Source of the DNA: Caproiciproducens galactitolivorans
GTDB lineage: Bacteria > Bacillota > Clostridia > Oscillospirales > Acutalibacteraceae
Direction of reading: 5' to 3'
DNA length: 42,685 nt
Assembly (NCBI RefSeq): GCF_026672255.1
Contig: NZ_JAPOHA010000014.1
Coordinates: forward strand, 1 to 42,685
Both the position numbers and the translations under genes were made by a program. The notes beneath the pieces are model-generated. The model was not told the DNA's origin. It searched no databases and was given only the letters and a program-made list of their open reading frames with translations. Shown piece after piece: positions 25,574 through 35,630 of this stretch (its first letter is position 1; each line of letters starts with the position of its first letter).

Positions 25574-25877
25574 GTACAAATTCAATAAACGTATATGAAT
25601 GAACGTGCTGCGAACGGTTGCAGAAATGTTGCCTTTATTGGTTTAAAGTGATAATATACCGATTATTTTGCAATATTAACGATATCTTGTTTCACTTTAA
25701 AGGCTGAGAATGGAAAAAAGCAAATAAAAAATGGTAAATTGAACGATTTCATAAAATCACACGAATAATTGCGAATATAAGGTTGCAAATAATACGTTTC
25801 AGTAGTATAATCAAGAACATTAAATATTTTAAAAAAATGTAAGAATGCAGTGATTTTTAACTTGGGAGGTATACAAA
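25574..25877 (+). promoter_or_regulatory. livJ upstream region with sigma-A promoter
   Basis: About 300 AT-rich bases with no gene. A promoter with TTGCAA at 25783-25788 and TATAAT at 25806-25811 (17-base spacer) lies about 65 bases before livJ. No operator repeats or riboswitch were recognised. Confidence 0.65.
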
Positions 25878-27053
25878 ATGAAAAAGCGTTTATTAGCGGC
25901 TGCACTTGCGGCGGCAATGGTTGCGGCCTCTGTAACGGGATGCGCCCAGTCGGGTGATACAGGCTCCAATACGTCCGGCGGTGCGGCCGGCGGCGATACC
26001 GTAAAAATTGGCGGGCTTGCTCCGCTGACCGGCAATGTATCCGTTTATGGTATTGCGGCGAACAACGGAATTAAACTTGCGGTTGATGAAATCAATAAAG
26101 CAGGCGGCGTTCTGGGCAAGAAAATCGAGTACGTGCCCTATGACGAAAAAGGCGACGCCATCGAGGCGGTTAATGCCTATAACAAGCTGGTTCAGGACGA
26201 CAGGGTGGTTGCGCTGATCGGCGACGTGACTTCCAAGCCGACGATTGCCGTAGCACAGAAAGCGGTAAAAGACAATCTGCCGATGATTACCGCAACCGGT
26301 ACCGCTGCGGATATTACGAAGGCCGGCGACAACGTATTCCGGGCCTGCTTTATCGATCCCTACCAGGGCGAACTGATGGCTGCCTATGCCGCAAAGAAAC
26401 TCAATGCGAAGACCGCCGCCATTATCTATGACAACGGCGACGACTATTCCACGGGCGTGGCAAATGCGTTTGAAACGGCTGCAAAGGCCGAAGGAATGAC
26501 CATTACCAATAAAGAAGCCTACCAGTCCGGCGCAATGGACTTCAAAACGCAGCTTACCAAAATCAAAGCGAGCAATCCGGACGTCGTGATGGTTCCGGTT
26601 TACTATTCCGACGTTGCCCTGATCGCCGTACAGGCGAAGGACGTAGGCCTGAAGGCGAAGCTGCTCGGCGCGGACGGCTGGGACGGTGTTCTGGAAAAAA
26701 TCGACAAGAGCAATCAGGATGCGGTAAAGGATTGCTACTTCTGCAGCCAGTATTCCGCGGAAAGCAAAGACCCGAAACTCCAGGATTTCCTGAAGAAATA
26801 CAAGGAAGCCTATAAATCCGAAGCAAACATGTTTGCCGTTTTGGGCTACGATGCCATGGGCATGATGGCAGCCGCCATTAACAAGGCCGGTTCGACAGAT
26901 TCCGACAAGATTATTGCCGCTTTGAAAGCGCTGGAATATAAGGGCATTACCGGAAACACCACGTTTGATGCGAACCGCAACCCGGTCAGAGAAGCGGTTA
27001 TAACGACCATTGCAGACGGCAAGTATAAGTTTGTTGAAAACTTTAAAAAGTAA
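25878..27053 (+). CDS. livJ: Branched-chain amino acid ABC transporter substrate-binding lipoprotein LivJ
   Basis: A 391-residue lipoprotein: the Ala-rich signal peptide ends at the lipobox VTGC (Cys22), followed by a Gly/Ser linker and a periplasmic-binding-protein type I fold. VKIGGLAPLTGNVSVYG is the usual start of LivJ-like mature domains, followed by GIKLAVDEINKAGGVLGKK, split here as GIKLAVDEIN and AGGVLGKK. Likely ligands are Leu, Ile and Val, though the family also binds other amino acids and amides. GGGAGG precedes the start. A hairpin between livJ and livH probably raises its level relative to the permease genes. Confidence 0.92.
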   Translation: MKKRLLAAALAAAMVAASVTGCAQSGDTGSNTSGGAAGGDTVKIGGLAPLTGNVSVYGIAANNGIKLAVDEINKAGGVLGKKIEYVPYDEKGDAIEAVNAYNKLVQDDRVVALIGDVTSKPTIAVAQKAVKDNLPMITATGTAADITKAGDNVFRACFIDPYQGELMAAYAAKKLNAKTAAIIYDNGDDYSTGVANAFETAAKAEGMTITNKEAYQSGAMDFKTQLTKIKASNPDVVMVPVYYSDVALIAVQAKDVGLKAKLLGADGWDGVLEKIDKSNQDAVKDCYFCSQYSAESKDPKLQDFLKKYKEAYKSEANMFAVLGYDAMGMMAAAINKAGSTDSDKIIAALKALEYKGITGNTTFDANRNPVREAVITTIADGKYKFVENFKK

Positions 27054-27088
27054 TTTGCTCACTCAGTCAGGATATTTAAGGTGAAAAA

Positions 27089-27115
27089 AGAGGGTGAAGT
27101 AATTCACCCTCTTTT
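27089..27115 (+). terminator. Partial terminator between livJ and livH
   Basis: AGAGGGTGAA (27089-27098) pairs with TTCACCCTCT (27103-27112) around a GTAA tetraloop, with a short T4 run. A leaky terminator or mRNA-stabilising hairpin here fits the common need for excess binding protein. Confidence 0.75.
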
Positions 27116-27171
27116 CGGGTCTATTTTGAAATATGAAAAAAGGCTTTTGAAATTGCAGGAGGGTGCGATTT

Positions 27172-28053
27172 ATGGAATTTTTATCGCAGGTAATCAACGG
27201 CCTTGGCATCGGCAGCATCTATGCGCTGGTGGCATTAGGCTACAGCATGGTTTACGGTATCGTTCAGCTCATTAATTTCGCGCACGGCGATATTATTATG
27301 GTGGGAGCGTACGCTGTTTTTGTCATTTTGGTTATGATGAATCTGCCGCTTTGGCTGGCGGTACTGGGTTCAATCCTATTTTGCGGCATCGCCGGTGTGG
27401 TTATTGAGCGCGTTGCCTACCACCGTCTGCTCGTACACGACGCACCCCGGATTTCTCTGCTGATCACCGCCATCGGCGTCAGCATCTTTTTGCAGAATCT
27501 GTACCAGCTGCTTTTCGGTTCGGACCCAAAGTCCATGCCGAAAATGTTTACGTTTGCTCCGCTTCAGCTGGGCGGCATTCAGCTTACCTCTTCAACGATT
27601 ATCAATATTTCGGTTTCCGTCGTTATGATGGCGGGCCTTCAGCTCCTGGTCAGTAAAATGAAAATCGGAAAAGCAATGCGCGCGACCTCCGAGGATGCGG
27701 GCGCCGCAAAGCTGATGGGTATCAATACGAATACGACAATCGCGTTTACCTTTGGCATCGGCTCCGCTTTGGCGGCTGTCGGCGCTGTGCTTTACTGCAA
27801 TACATATCCGCAGATCAAGCCGGTTATGGGCGGCCTTTTAGGCCTGAAAGCGTTCGTCGCGGCCGTACTTGGCGGAATCGGAAGTATTCCGGGCGCCATG
27901 CTGGGCGGCTATCTTTTGGGCGTTGCGGAAAGCATGACGAATGCCTATATCAGCAGCAACCTGACCGACGCGGTTGTTTTCGGAATCCTGATTATCGTTC
28001 TTTTGGTTAAACCGACCGGGCTTCTGGGTAAAAATACGAGAGAGAAGGTGTAA
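27172..28053 (+). CDS. livH: Branched-chain amino acid ABC transporter permease LivH
   Basis: A 293-residue inner-membrane permease with about eight hydrophobic segments. The opening QVINGLGIGSIYALVALGYS and the following YGIVQLINFAHGD are hallmarks of LivH; the ATPase-contact loop includes AMRATSEDAGAAKLMG. ATG 27172 follows AGGAGGG; a start at 27163 would overlap that site. It pairs with LivM downstream. Confidence 0.93.
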   Translation: MEFLSQVINGLGIGSIYALVALGYSMVYGIVQLINFAHGDIIMVGAYAVFVILVMMNLPLWLAVLGSILFCGIAGVVIERVAYHRLLVHDAPRISLLITAIGVSIFLQNLYQLLFGSDPKSMPKMFTFAPLQLGGIQLTSSTIINISVSVVMMAGLQLLVSKMKIGKAMRATSEDAGAAKLMGINTNTTIAFTFGIGSALAAVGAVLYCNTYPQIKPVMGGLLGLKAFVAAVLGGIGSIPGAMLGGYLLGVAESMTNAYISSNLTDAVVFGILIIVLLVKPTGLLGKNTREKV

Positions 28054-28056
28054 CGA

Positions 28057-29082
28057 ATGCCGGGTATATCAAAAAAGAAAATCCTTTCCTATGTGGTGAA
28101 TCTGGCGATCGTTCTCCTTTTGTACGTTGTGATTTCCACCCTGATCAGCCGGAGAATCATCAACAGTTATTATTCGGATATTATCAATATGATGCTCATC
28201 AACATCATCCTTGCCGTAAGCCTGAACCTTGTAACCGGTTTGCTCGGGCAGCTTGTTTTGGGACACGCGGGCTTCATGCTGGTGGGCGCTTATGCGGCCG
28301 CGCTGTTTACCCTGAACGTAAAGCTTCCGCTTACGGTTTCGTTCCCGATCGCCCTGATCATCGGCGGTCTGGCCGCTGCGCTGTCCGGTTTGATTATCGG
28401 CGTTCCGGCGCTGCGGCTCAGGGGCGACTACCTTGCCATTATTACGCTGGGCTTCGGGGAAATTATCCGCGTGATCGCGAACAACCTGACCATTACAAAC
28501 GGCGCGAAAGGCCTTTACGGGATTGAGTCCCTGAATTCGCGCCATAATCTCACGGGTATGTTTACCTACATTTTCTTTATCGCGGTCTTTGTTATCTTCC
28601 TGAATTTTACGTTCGGAACCTCCCGCCACGGGCGCGCCGTTATTGCCATCCGCGAGGATGAAATTGCGGCGGAGGCTTCCGGTATCAATACAACTTACTA
28701 TAAGCTGCTCGCCTTTATCCTGGCGGCGTTTATCGCCGGTGTCGCGGGCGGACTTTACGCGCACCAGATCGGCCTGATCGACCCGTCGAAATTCGACTTC
28801 AACCGGTCGACGGAAATCCTCGTTATGGTTGTTCTGGGCGGTATGGGCTCCATTACCGGCTCCATTATTTCGGCGGGGGTCCTCACCATTCTGCCGGAGG
28901 CATTGCGCGGATTTTCGAATTACCGCATGCTTCTGTATTCGATCGTGTTAATCTGCGTCATGCTGTTCCGCCCGACGGGGCTTTTGGGGCGCAGCGAGTT
29001 CTCCCTGATGGGAACCATTGAAAAGATCCGGAACGCTGTGGGCGGCAAGAAGAAAAAGACCGCCGCGAAAAAGGAGGGTTAA
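28057..29082 (+). CDS. livM: Branched-chain amino acid ABC transporter permease LivM
   Basis: A 341-residue permease with the LivM pattern: NLVTGLLGQLVLGHAGFM early on, LRLRGDYLAIITLGFGEI in the middle, and the loop AIREDEIAAEASGI. It starts 3 bases after livH. The C-terminus carries a lysine-rich cytoplasmic tail (GGKKKKTAAKKEG) that is longer and more basic than in typical LivM. The tail may simply be an ornament or may contact membrane lipids. Confidence 0.93.
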   Translation: MPGISKKKILSYVVNLAIVLLLYVVISTLISRRIINSYYSDIINMMLINIILAVSLNLVTGLLGQLVLGHAGFMLVGAYAAALFTLNVKLPLTVSFPIALIIGGLAAALSGLIIGVPALRLRGDYLAIITLGFGEIIRVIANNLTITNGAKGLYGIESLNSRHNLTGMFTYIFFIAVFVIFLNFTFGTSRHGRAVIAIREDEIAAEASGINTTYYKLLAFILAAFIAGVAGGLYAHQIGLIDPSKFDFNRSTEILVMVVLGGMGSITGSIISAGVLTILPEALRGFSNYRMLLYSIVLICVMLFRPTGLLGRSEFSLMGTIEKIRNAVGGKKKKTAAKKEG

Positions 29083-29085
29083 CCG

Positions 29086-29847
29086 ATGTCTGTGCTTGAA
29101 ACAAAAAATTTGGGCATTGCTTTTGGAGGCCTCCAGGCGCTTCAGGATGTGCACTTTTCCATTGAAGAGGGCGAGATTGTCGGCCTGATCGGGCCGAACG
29201 GAGCGGGCAAAACAACCGTTTTCAACCTGCTGACCGATGTTTACATTCCGACGGAGGGCGTCATTGAACTGGACGGCAAGAATATCGTCGGAAAAAAGAC
29301 CTATCAGATTACACAGAACGGCATCGCCCGTACCTTCCAGAATATCCGTTTGTTCAAGGATATCTCCGTGATTGATAATGTAAAAATCGCCATGAATTAT
29401 CAGATGAAGTATTCCACTTTATCAGGAATTTTCCGCCTTCCTTCCTACTGGAAGGAGGAAAAGGCGGTTACAGATCGTGCGCACGAGCTTCTGAAGGTCT
29501 TTCGTCTGGATGAACATGCGGATGATCTGGCGAAAAACCTTCCCTACGGGCAGCAGCGCAAGCTGGAAATTGCCCGCGCACTTGCGGCCAATCCGAGGGT
29601 TCTGCTCCTTGATGAACCGGCTGCCGGGATGAATCCCACGGAAACCCGGGAACTGATGGAGACCATTTCACTGATCCGTGACAAATTCAAGGTCGCGATC
29701 CTGCTTATCGAGCACGATATGAACTTTGTGATGGGGATATGCGAGCATATCGTCGTTTTGGATTACGGCAGGATTATTGCGGAAGGAAGCGCCGAAGAAG
29801 TGCGCAACAATCCGAAAGTAATCGCCGCGTATCTTGGGGGTGAGTAA
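29086..29847 (+). CDS. livG: Branched-chain amino acid ABC transporter ATP-binding protein LivG
   Basis: A 253-residue ATPase with Walker A GPNGAGKTT, the LivG-type insertion with GIARTFQNIRLF, signature YGQQRKLEIARAL, Walker B VLLLDEPAAGMNP and H-loop IEHDM. It starts 3 bases after livM following GGAGG. It partners LivF to power LivHM. Confidence 0.93.
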   Translation: MSVLETKNLGIAFGGLQALQDVHFSIEEGEIVGLIGPNGAGKTTVFNLLTDVYIPTEGVIELDGKNIVGKKTYQITQNGIARTFQNIRLFKDISVIDNVKIAMNYQMKYSTLSGIFRLPSYWKEEKAVTDRAHELLKVFRLDEHADDLAKNLPYGQQRKLEIARALAANPRVLLLDEPAAGMNPTETRELMETISLIRDKFKVAILLIEHDMNFVMGICEHIVVLDYGRIIAEGSAEEVRNNPKVIAAYLGGE

Positions 29848-29848
29848 A

Positions 29849-30562
29849 ATGGGAGTAATGCTGTCTGTTAAGAATCTGGATGTATACTACGGTTCCATCC
29901 ATGCGATTAAAAATATATCCTTCGAAGTGCAGGAAGGCGAAATCGTAACCCTGATCGGGGCAAACGGCGCCGGAAAAACAACAACGCTTCATTCCATTTC
30001 CGGTTTGGTGAAACCGAAAAGCGGGGAGATTACCTTCTGCGGCAGCAACCTGATGGCAATCGAGCCGCATAAAATTATACGGCTCGGCCTTGCGCAGGTA
30101 CCAGAGGGAAGAAGAATTTTTGCGAAGATGACGGTGCAGGAAAATCTGGAAATGGGCGCCTATATTCGGAACGACGGGGGCACGATTGAAAAAGACTATG
30201 AAAGAATTTTTGAGCGCCTTCCGCGTCTGAAAGAGCGCCGCAGACAGATTGCCGGAACGCTCAGCGGCGGCGAACAGCAAATGCTGGCGATCGGCCGCGC
30301 GCTGATGTGCAACCCGAAAATGCTGCTTCTGGACGAACCGTCCATGGGCCTTTCTCCGCTTCTTGTGGGTGAAATTTTCGAGATTATTCAGGATGTTAAC
30401 AAAACCGGCATGACGGTGCTTCTCGTCGAACAGAACGCCAAGAAAGCACTGGAGATCGCCAACCACGCCTACGTTCTGGAAACCGGCTCCATTGCCATGG
30501 AAGGCGAAGCGGACGAACTTGCCAACAACGAGAAGGTACGCAAAGCCTATCTCGGCGGATAA
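29849..30562 (+). CDS. livF: Branched-chain amino acid ABC transporter ATP-binding protein LivF
   Basis: A 237-residue ATPase with Walker A GANGAGKTT, signature LSGGEQQMLAIGRAL, Walker B LLLDEPSMGLSP and the VEQNAKKAL segment typical of LivF. ATG 29849 is chosen because GGGGGTGA lies about 6 bases upstream and it begins one base after the livG stop. A long terminator follows. Confidence 0.92.
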   Translation: MGVMLSVKNLDVYYGSIHAIKNISFEVQEGEIVTLIGANGAGKTTTLHSISGLVKPKSGEITFCGSNLMAIEPHKIIRLGLAQVPEGRRIFAKMTVQENLEMGAYIRNDGGTIEKDYERIFERLPRLKERRRQIAGTLSGGEQQMLAIGRALMCNPKMLLLDEPSMGLSPLLVGEIFEIIQDVNKTGMTVLLVEQNAKKALEIANHAYVLETGSIAMEGEADELANNEKVRKAYLGG

Positions 30563-30570
30563 AAGGGATG

Positions 30571-30610
30571 CCCAAAGAGGCGGAAGCACAGCTTCCGCCT
30601 CTTTGGGTTT
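30571..30610. terminator. Strong 17-bp hairpin terminator between convergent livF and spoIID
   Basis: CCCAAAGAGGCGGAAGC (30571-30587) and its perfect complement (30591-30607) surround a 3-base loop. A short T-run follows on the plus strand, and AT-rich sequence ends the minus-strand side, so it can serve both converging genes. Confidence 0.85.
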
Positions 30611-30637
30611 GTGAGAATGAATACGCCCGGCTGCTTT

Positions 30638-31663
30638 TTATTTTACGGTCGTCAGGGTTGTGGTCGGATAATACCAGGCCAGAATCTGCTGGTAAGTGGA
30701 GCCCTGCGAGGCCATGTAATTCGCACCGACCTGGCTCATGCCTACGCCGTGCCCGTATCCTTTTACAAGGAACGTAAAGGTTCCCTTTGCGTAGGATAAG
30801 GAAAAGTTCGACGAGCGCAGGGCAAATGCGCTGCGGATATCGCCGCCGGTTATGTTTGTGCCGCCGATCTGTATGCTTTTGACCGTTCCGGAAGCGGTTC
30901 GCTGGATGGTTCCCACCCAGGCGGACGGGTCTCCGGACAGGTTCGCTTTCGGAGCGGTTTTCAGCACGGCTGTTTTAAACTGCTCCGTACTGAAAGCCGC
31001 CGATGTTTGGTAGCCGCTTGCAAACATGTCCCCGGGGCTTGCCACTGCAACAAGGTATTTTCGTTTTCCGCCCCAGATATCTTCTGAAGTTTCCGTGTTG
31101 CCGGAAGAAATCGCGTAGTAGGTAGCGTCGGCCAGTTCGCCGTCGCTTTTTAAAACCTTTCCGTAGATGGCGTTCACCACCGGGGTAAGTTTATTGTAAT
31201 AGGTATCGAACTGATCGCCCCAGCGCTGTTTCATCTGCTCTTTGGTCACAAAGATCTGCCACCCCTGTGTGTCCGCGGAAAAGTCCGCCCCTTTCAGGGA
31301 GGCGGTCGGGCTGCTTCTTTGCTGTTCCCGCAGGCGGCTGTAGAAGGTATAGGCGGCCACGCCCTGCGCCTTCAGCGCTTCCGGTTCGAAGTCCGGCGAC
31401 ATTTCGGTCACGATCGCGCCGTACAGGAAACTGCGGTCGTCCGTGGTAATCACCGTGTTGCTTCTGGTATCCAGTATCTTAAACCCGGAAACGGAGCTTG
31501 CTGCGCCCGGCGCGGCGCTTTGCTGCGGCTTTGTTTGGGATACGGTACTTGCTTCCTTCTTTAACTTGTCTGCCTTGTCCGGTATTTTTGCCCCAATGGA
31601 TAGGAATGGGACGATAAACATAATCAAAAACAGAAGAAGTCCGAGGAATACTTTCCCTTTCAT
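30638..31663 (-). CDS. spoIID: Stage II sporulation protein D (SpoIID), peptidoglycan lytic transglycosylase
   Basis: A 341-residue protein with one N-terminal membrane anchor (about residues 4-24) and an extracytoplasmic SpoIID domain. The segment FEPEALKAQGVAAYTF carries the Glu that matches the catalytic Glu88 of Bacillus SpoIID. The C-terminal GYGHGVGMSQVGA and the tail with ILAWYYP are family signatures. SpoIID degrades septal peptidoglycan during engulfment in the mother cell, so the organism is likely a spore-former. ATG 31663 is chosen over an in-frame start 51 codons upstream because the membrane anchor then begins the protein and GGTGG precedes it. A weak sigma-E-like promoter is noted upstream. 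Confidence 0.92.
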   Translation of the reverse strand: MKGKVFLGLLLFLIMFIVPFLSIGAKIPDKADKLKKEASTVSQTKPQQSAAPGAASSVSGFKILDTRSNTVITTDDRSFLYGAIVTEMSPDFEPEALKAQGVAAYTFYSRLREQQRSSPTASLKGADFSADTQGWQIFVTKEQMKQRWGDQFDTYYNKLTPVVNAIYGKVLKSDGELADATYYAISSGNTETSEDIWGGKRKYLVAVASPGDMFASGYQTSAAFSTEQFKTAVLKTAPKANLSGDPSAWVGTIQRTASGTVKSIQIGGTNITGGDIRSAFALRSSNFSLSYAKGTFTFLVKGYGHGVGMSQVGANYMASQGSTYQQILAWYYPTTTLTTVK

Positions 31664-32032
31664 TTCAATCCACCGTTTCTCCGTGCTGCACAGTATTTGA
31701 TTGATAGGCGTCCAGAATTTGCACGGAAAATATCGGCAGCCTGTTCCATGCTTCCAGCGGGGAAGCGCTTCGAAAACGGGATCTTTTTGCAGGCTGGTAG
31801 CTTTCAACCTGTTCACTTCCTTAATATGAATATCGCGGTATTACATTTTACATTTACATCGCCTGAAATATTCATTATTTTTGAAATATATTTCCGGTAT
31901 GTAGAAAAACAGTGAAAAAATGAAATTATGAATAGTATTTATTGCAAATTTAGGGATTTTGTAACTATGTGTTTACTTGACTTTCGAAATGCGGTGATAT
32001 ATATTATAGGATAACAGCATAAAAAAGAATGT
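31664..32032. promoter_or_regulatory. Divergent region between spoIID and citrate synthase
   Basis: On the plus strand TTGACT (31977-31982) and TATATT (32000-32005), 17-base spacer, form a sigma-A promoter for citrate synthase. On the minus strand, GAATATT (31873-31867) and TGTAAAAT (31852-31845), 14 bases apart, resemble a sigma-E promoter weakly. That would fit spoIID but places the start about 180 bases upstream. No gene is supported in this stretch. Confidence 0.6.
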
Positions 32033-32076
32033 GACGCTGTCGGTTCTTCCACACGGAACAGGGCGGTCTTTTTTTT
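32033..32076 (+). promoter_or_regulatory. Attenuator-like hairpin with U8 tract in the citrate synthase leader
   Basis: Between promoter and start codon, GAC(GC)…GGTTC pairs imperfectly with GAAC…GC(G)GTC, and eight Ts follow directly (32069-32076). The shape is that of an intrinsic terminator placed inside a leader. The stem has bulges, so its strength is uncertain. Confidence 0.4.
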
Positions 32077-32105
32077 AAATATTGTGTGGAGAAATGGTGT
32101 GCTAT

Positions 32106-33479
32106 ATGGCAGAAATTGTTCTTGAACAAGACAATCCGGGGCTTAAAAGTTTGTGCGACGAATTCCGGGCCAACAATAAGATACCGCCGGAAAAATTTGA
32201 ACTGTACCAGGTGAAGCGCGGCCTCCGCAATCCGGACGGCACGGGCGTTATGGCCGGCCTTACCATGATTTGTAATGTACACGGTTACTTAATCGCGGAC
32301 GGCGAGCGGATTCCGGATGAAGGAAAACTTACATACCGCGGTATCGACGTGAACGATATTGTCAATGGATGTATGGCGGAAAACCGCTTCGGCTATGAGG
32401 AAGTTGCGTGGCTTTTGCTGTTCGGCGAGCTGCCGACCAGGGAACAGCTTCAGACGTTCAGCCGGACGCTCAACAGTTACCGCGAGCTTCCGGAGTACTT
32501 CGCCGAGGATATGATCATCAAAGCGCCGTCGAAAAATATCATGAACAAGCTGGCGCGTTCCGTTCTGGCGCTTTACTCCTACGATGAGAACCCGGACGAC
32601 ACATCGCTTGAAAATAATATGCGCCAGGCAATTCAGTTAATTGCCCGGCTTCCAACGATTATGACGTATGCCTATCAGGTGAAAAGGCGTCACTTTGACA
32701 AAAAGAGTATGTATTTCCATCCGATTGACCCGAAGCATTCTACGGCGCAGTCCATCCTGAATGCGATCCGGCCGGACCGGAATTTTACCGATGAAGAAGC
32801 CAAACTGCTTGATCTTTGCCTGATTCTTCACGCGGAGCACGGCGGCGGCAACAACTCCACCTTTACGGCGCGCGTCCTGTCTTCAACCGGTACGGACACG
32901 TATTCCGCGATTGCGGCGGCGATCGGTTCCCTGAAAGGCCCGCGCCACGGCGGAGCCAACCACAGGGTCATGATGATGATGAACGACATCATGGAAAATG
33001 TACACAACTGGGAAGACGAAACCGAGCTTTCGGGCTATCTGGATAAAATCGTCCGCGGAGAGGCCGCCGATCATTCCGGCCTGATTTACGGGATGGGACA
33101 TGCGGTTTATACGCTTTCCGACCCGAGAGCCGTTATTCTGAAGAGCAAGGCCCGCAAGCTGGCGGAAGAGAAGGATATGCTGAAGAAATTCGAACTGTTC
33201 GAGCGGGTGGAAAAGCTGTCTCCCGATGCGTTCGCTAAGGTTAAGGGCGAGCGGAAGGTCATTTCCGCCAACGTAGATTTCTATTCCGGCCTTGTATACG
33301 AAATGCTGGGGATTCCAAGCGACCTGTATACGCCGCTCTTTGCGATTTCCCGTATTGCGGGCTGGTGCGCCCATCGCATGGAGGAAATGGAAACCTGCGG
33401 CAGAATCATGCGCCCCGCGTACCGTTCCCTGTCCAAAAGCAGACCTTACCTACCCCTTGAAGAACGTAACAGAGAGTGA
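32106..33479 (+). CDS. Citrate synthase
   Basis: About 457 residues of the citrate synthase family. Catalytic features are the histidine in LILHAEHGGGNNSTF, the second histidine in GPRHGGANH, and the aspartate in ANVDFYSGLVYEML; the closing segment FAISRIAGWCAHRMEE is also typical. It condenses acetyl-CoA and oxaloacetate to citrate, probably to feed glutamate synthesis in an incomplete TCA pathway. The start is uncertain: ATG 32106 gives MAEIVLEQ, but ATG 32094 and GTG 32097 are closer to GGAG (32088-32091). The downstream membrane protein gene is 18 bases away and probably cotranscribed. The clade (Si versus Re) is Si-type by fold. Confidence 0.9.
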   Translation: MAEIVLEQDNPGLKSLCDEFRANNKIPPEKFELYQVKRGLRNPDGTGVMAGLTMICNVHGYLIADGERIPDEGKLTYRGIDVNDIVNGCMAENRFGYEEVAWLLLFGELPTREQLQTFSRTLNSYRELPEYFAEDMIIKAPSKNIMNKLARSVLALYSYDENPDDTSLENNMRQAIQLIARLPTIMTYAYQVKRRHFDKKSMYFHPIDPKHSTAQSILNAIRPDRNFTDEEAKLLDLCLILHAEHGGGNNSTFTARVLSSTGTDTYSAIAAAIGSLKGPRHGGANHRVMMMMNDIMENVHNWEDETELSGYLDKIVRGEAADHSGLIYGMGHAVYTLSDPRAVILKSKARKLAEEKDMLKKFELFERVEKLSPDAFAKVKGERKVISANVDFYSGLVYEMLGIPSDLYTPLFAISRIAGWCAHRMEEMETCGRIMRPAYRSLSKSRPYLPLEERNRE

Positions 33480-33497
33480 TTTTGGAAGGAAGATAGA

Positions 33498-34478
33498 ATG
33501 AAAATTAAAAATGCATGGATTGTCTTTGCTGTTACATTGCTGATTACCCTTCCGCTCCGATTGTATCAGCTCTATTTTCTCAGTGAGAAGGATACCGGTT
33601 TTTACACGGACGGCATCCGGACGACCGTCATTATTTCCTCTGTGCTTGCGGTTGGGGCCGCCCTGATGATCATGATGTCCGCGATGGACCGCAGGGGCCG
33701 CGCGGCTTACAGCCCGGTTCGCAGTGTTCCGGCGGCGGTTTTCGGAATTCTGACCGGTCTCGGCGTGATTCTGGAATGTGTCGCAAGCCTTTTCGGAATC
33801 GAAAGCCTTCAAAGCCAGATTACCTATGCGGTCTTAACAATTCTTGGAATCTTTGCGGGGATTGTACTGATTCTTTCCGGTTCCAACTTCGCCGCAGGGA
33901 AAAATACTTTTGAACAGCAGCCGCTTCTCGCGCTGGTACCGTCCATATGGGGCTGCGCGTGCCTTGTCGCCCTGTTTATCAGCTTTGTGGCCGTAGTAAA
34001 TGTGGCGGAGAATATTTACGATACCTTTACGGTGATTCTTATTTTGCTGTTTCTGTTCCATCAGGCGAAGCTGCTTGCGCGCATAGATGATGAAAAAAGT
34101 GGAAAAATGATTTATATGTTCGGCCTGCCGGCGGCGCTCATGGCTTTGTTAACCGGGATATCCGGTTTTGCCCAGCAGTTTATGGGCGTGACCCGCTCGG
34201 GTTTGTTCCCCGCAGGCTTTTACCCGGTCAATATTCTCTTCGCGCTGTATATTCTTTCCTTCCTCGCGGCGGATTCCAAAAGCTTCGCTGTACGGGTGTC
34301 GGTCGATATCCATGAATTTGTGAAGGAGGATAAACCGGCTGAAAAGGGTGAGGAAGAGCAGAACGCCGTCCCTTGCCAGGAAAACTGCCTGGCGTATCTT
34401 GCAAAGGCTTACGACAGCGACATCCGCTTTTTTGATCATACAATCAGTCCTTTTATGGAGAGAATTGAAAAAAGCTAG
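33498..34478 (+). CDS. Unknown polytopic membrane protein
   Basis: A 326-residue protein with about seven hydrophobic helices: near residues 8-24, 43-60, 80-100, 108-126, 148-190 (two), 205-222 and 235-252. A soluble acidic C-terminal tail of about 70 residues contains two cysteines (PCQENC). I do not recognise a family. GAAGGA precedes the start, and it lies 18 bases after the citrate synthase gene with no terminator, so the two are likely expressed together. No catalytic motif is visible; a transporter, sensor or sporulation-membrane role are all open. Confidence 0.7.
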   Translation: MKIKNAWIVFAVTLLITLPLRLYQLYFLSEKDTGFYTDGIRTTVIISSVLAVGAALMIMMSAMDRRGRAAYSPVRSVPAAVFGILTGLGVILECVASLFGIESLQSQITYAVLTILGIFAGIVLILSGSNFAAGKNTFEQQPLLALVPSIWGCACLVALFISFVAVVNVAENIYDTFTVILILLFLFHQAKLLARIDDEKSGKMIYMFGLPAALMALLTGISGFAQQFMGVTRSGLFPAGFYPVNILFALYILSFLAADSKSFAVRVSVDIHEFVKEDKPAEKGEEEQNAVPCQENCLAYLAKAYDSDIRFFDHTISPFMERIEKS

Positions 34479-34498
34479 TTAAATTTATGTCAAATCAC

Positions 34499-34527
34499 TT
34501 GTAAAATGGCGTAGAATGCTATAAAAT
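34499..34527 (+). promoter_or_regulatory. Sigma-A promoter of gap
   Basis: TTGTAA (34499-34504) and TAAAAT (34522-34527) with a 17-base spacer, about 40 bases before the gap start codon. Confidence 0.65.
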
Positions 34528-34544
34528 AGGTAAAGAAACATTAA

Positions 34545-35585
<1,041 letters not shown>

Positions 35586-35597
35586 GTATAAAGCCTC

Positions 35598-35630
35598 AAG
35601 CCCCCGCGGTTTTACCGCGGGGGCTTTTTT
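35598..35630 (+). terminator. Strong rho-independent terminator after gap
   Basis: AAGCCCCCGCGG (35598-35609) pairs perfectly with CCGCGGGGGCTT (35615-35626) around a 5-base loop, followed by a T-run to 35630. Confidence 0.95.

Noticed and set aside
25893-27062. 389-residue minus-strand frame opposite livJ
   Set aside because: It is a shadow of livJ created by GC-biased codon positions and has no recognisable domains.
31697-31915. 72-residue plus-strand frame between spoIID and citrate synthase
   Set aside because: It has no ribosome site and lies upstream of the citrate synthase promoter; the sequence shows no domain.
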